Assembly (NCBI GenBank): GCA_003194525.1
Contig: NBIV01000119.1
Location: 167,874-231,873 of the forward strand
Direction of reading: 5' to 3'
Length of the DNA: 64,000 nt
DNA from: Gracilariopsis chorda
Taxonomy: Eukaryota > Rhodophyta > Florideophyceae > Gracilariales > Gracilariaceae
Within the stretch, counting starts at the first letter, position 1; every line of letters starts with the position of its first letter. The position numbers and the translations under genes were made by a program. Positions 63,726 to 64,000 of the stretch are shown here, one piece after another. The notes below the pieces were generated by a model. That model had not been told where the DNA came from. It saw only the letters and a list, made by a program, of their open reading frames with translations, and searched no databases.

Positions 63726-64000
63726 CGCGCGCCATCGCACGCTCGAAACCGGTCGTACCGGACGCTGCTCCTCCTCACGGAGATGGTGCACTGCGCTCAG
63801 CGGCAATTCCCCTGAAAAGGGTGTCATCGGCACCTGCCCGGAACCCCCAAGAGGGGAATTTTGACCAAAATACCGGTGTACCGGAGTTAGCCCCAGGCAA
63901 CCCGTCAGTAGCCGGGGACACCACGGCATCGCCGGAACGTATGGTGCAGAGCGCTCGTGCGCCTGGCAGGGAGGCGGTTTGCCACCCAATCACCGTGTCG

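Larger units (their letters stand above)
55907..64000 (+). mobile_element. Ty3/gypsy chromodomain retrotransposon, copy B (runs off window)
   Basis: Same family as copy A, plus strand: 5' LTR 55907-56713, primer site 56717-56729, gag and pol. The window ends within the linker that follows the integrase, so the chromodomain and 3' LTR are not visible. It has its own lesions: a stop in gag, a one-base deletion in RNase H and a deletion of about 150 bp in the linker. Confidence 0.92.

Noticed and set aside
45897-64000. CRISPR-like array suggested by regularly spaced short palindromes
   Set aside because: The hairpins differ in sequence and sit within LTR and coding sequence; there is no constant repeat with unique spacers.

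Overview
This is a nuclear window from a plastid-bearing eukaryote, most likely a red alga. Host genes are compact and mostly intron-less or have short GT-AG introns (about 31-140 bp, one with a perfect TACTAAC branch site). Several products point to a primary-type plastid: a Tic22 import factor, a thylakoid-lumen pentapeptide protein and an organelle-targeted cyclophilin. The other host genes are general eukaryotic ones: ESCRT-III CHMP2/VPS2, cytochrome b561, RING-H2 and RluA-type pseudouridine synthase. Compact gene islands alternating with degenerate and large LTR retrotransposons resemble florideophyte red algae such as Chondrus. The species cannot be fixed from sequence alone.

Layout. 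1-16.8 kb is a gene island: a Myb/SANT-like coiled-coil protein, an 860-residue protein with three SH3-ligand-like proline repeats, a divergent Tic22 / lumenal pentapeptide pair, a pseudouridine synthase whose reading frame breaks near its N terminus, and an 880-residue membrane-anchored unknown. 16.8-28.8 kb is gene-poor. It holds two paralogous CHMP2 genes (16.9-17.7 and 26.7-27.5 kb) with nearly identical 3' coding sequence but different introns, a kinase-like pseudogene, and a 5'-truncated LINE whose RNase H domain carries an inserted Tudor-like module. 28.8-41.6 kb is a second island: a six-exon cyclophilin, a single-pass membrane unknown, a LON-domain protein, cytochrome b561, a PPIL3-like cyclophilin, an RHB1A-like RING protein, an amidohydrolase and a RsfS/Iojap homologue. 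From 42.5 kb the window is retroelements: a decayed copia-like element, then two copies (A, minus; B, plus) of one Ty3/gypsy chromodomain element inserted head-to-head 26 bp apart, giving an imperfect palindrome with arms of about 8 kb or more.

The most unusual signal is in the gypsy family. LTRs, gag, pol and the long linker are all packed with tiny hairpins of the form CCNN-(3-5 nt)-NNGG, roughly every 20-40 bp and in any reading frame. Host genes beside it do not show this. The family also has a gag/pol overlap with a candidate -1 frameshift site and hairpin, and a chromodomain separated from the integrase by a linker of about 540 residues. Copies A and B carry different disabling lesions. 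A second strong anomaly is the Tudor-like module inside the LINE RNase H fold.
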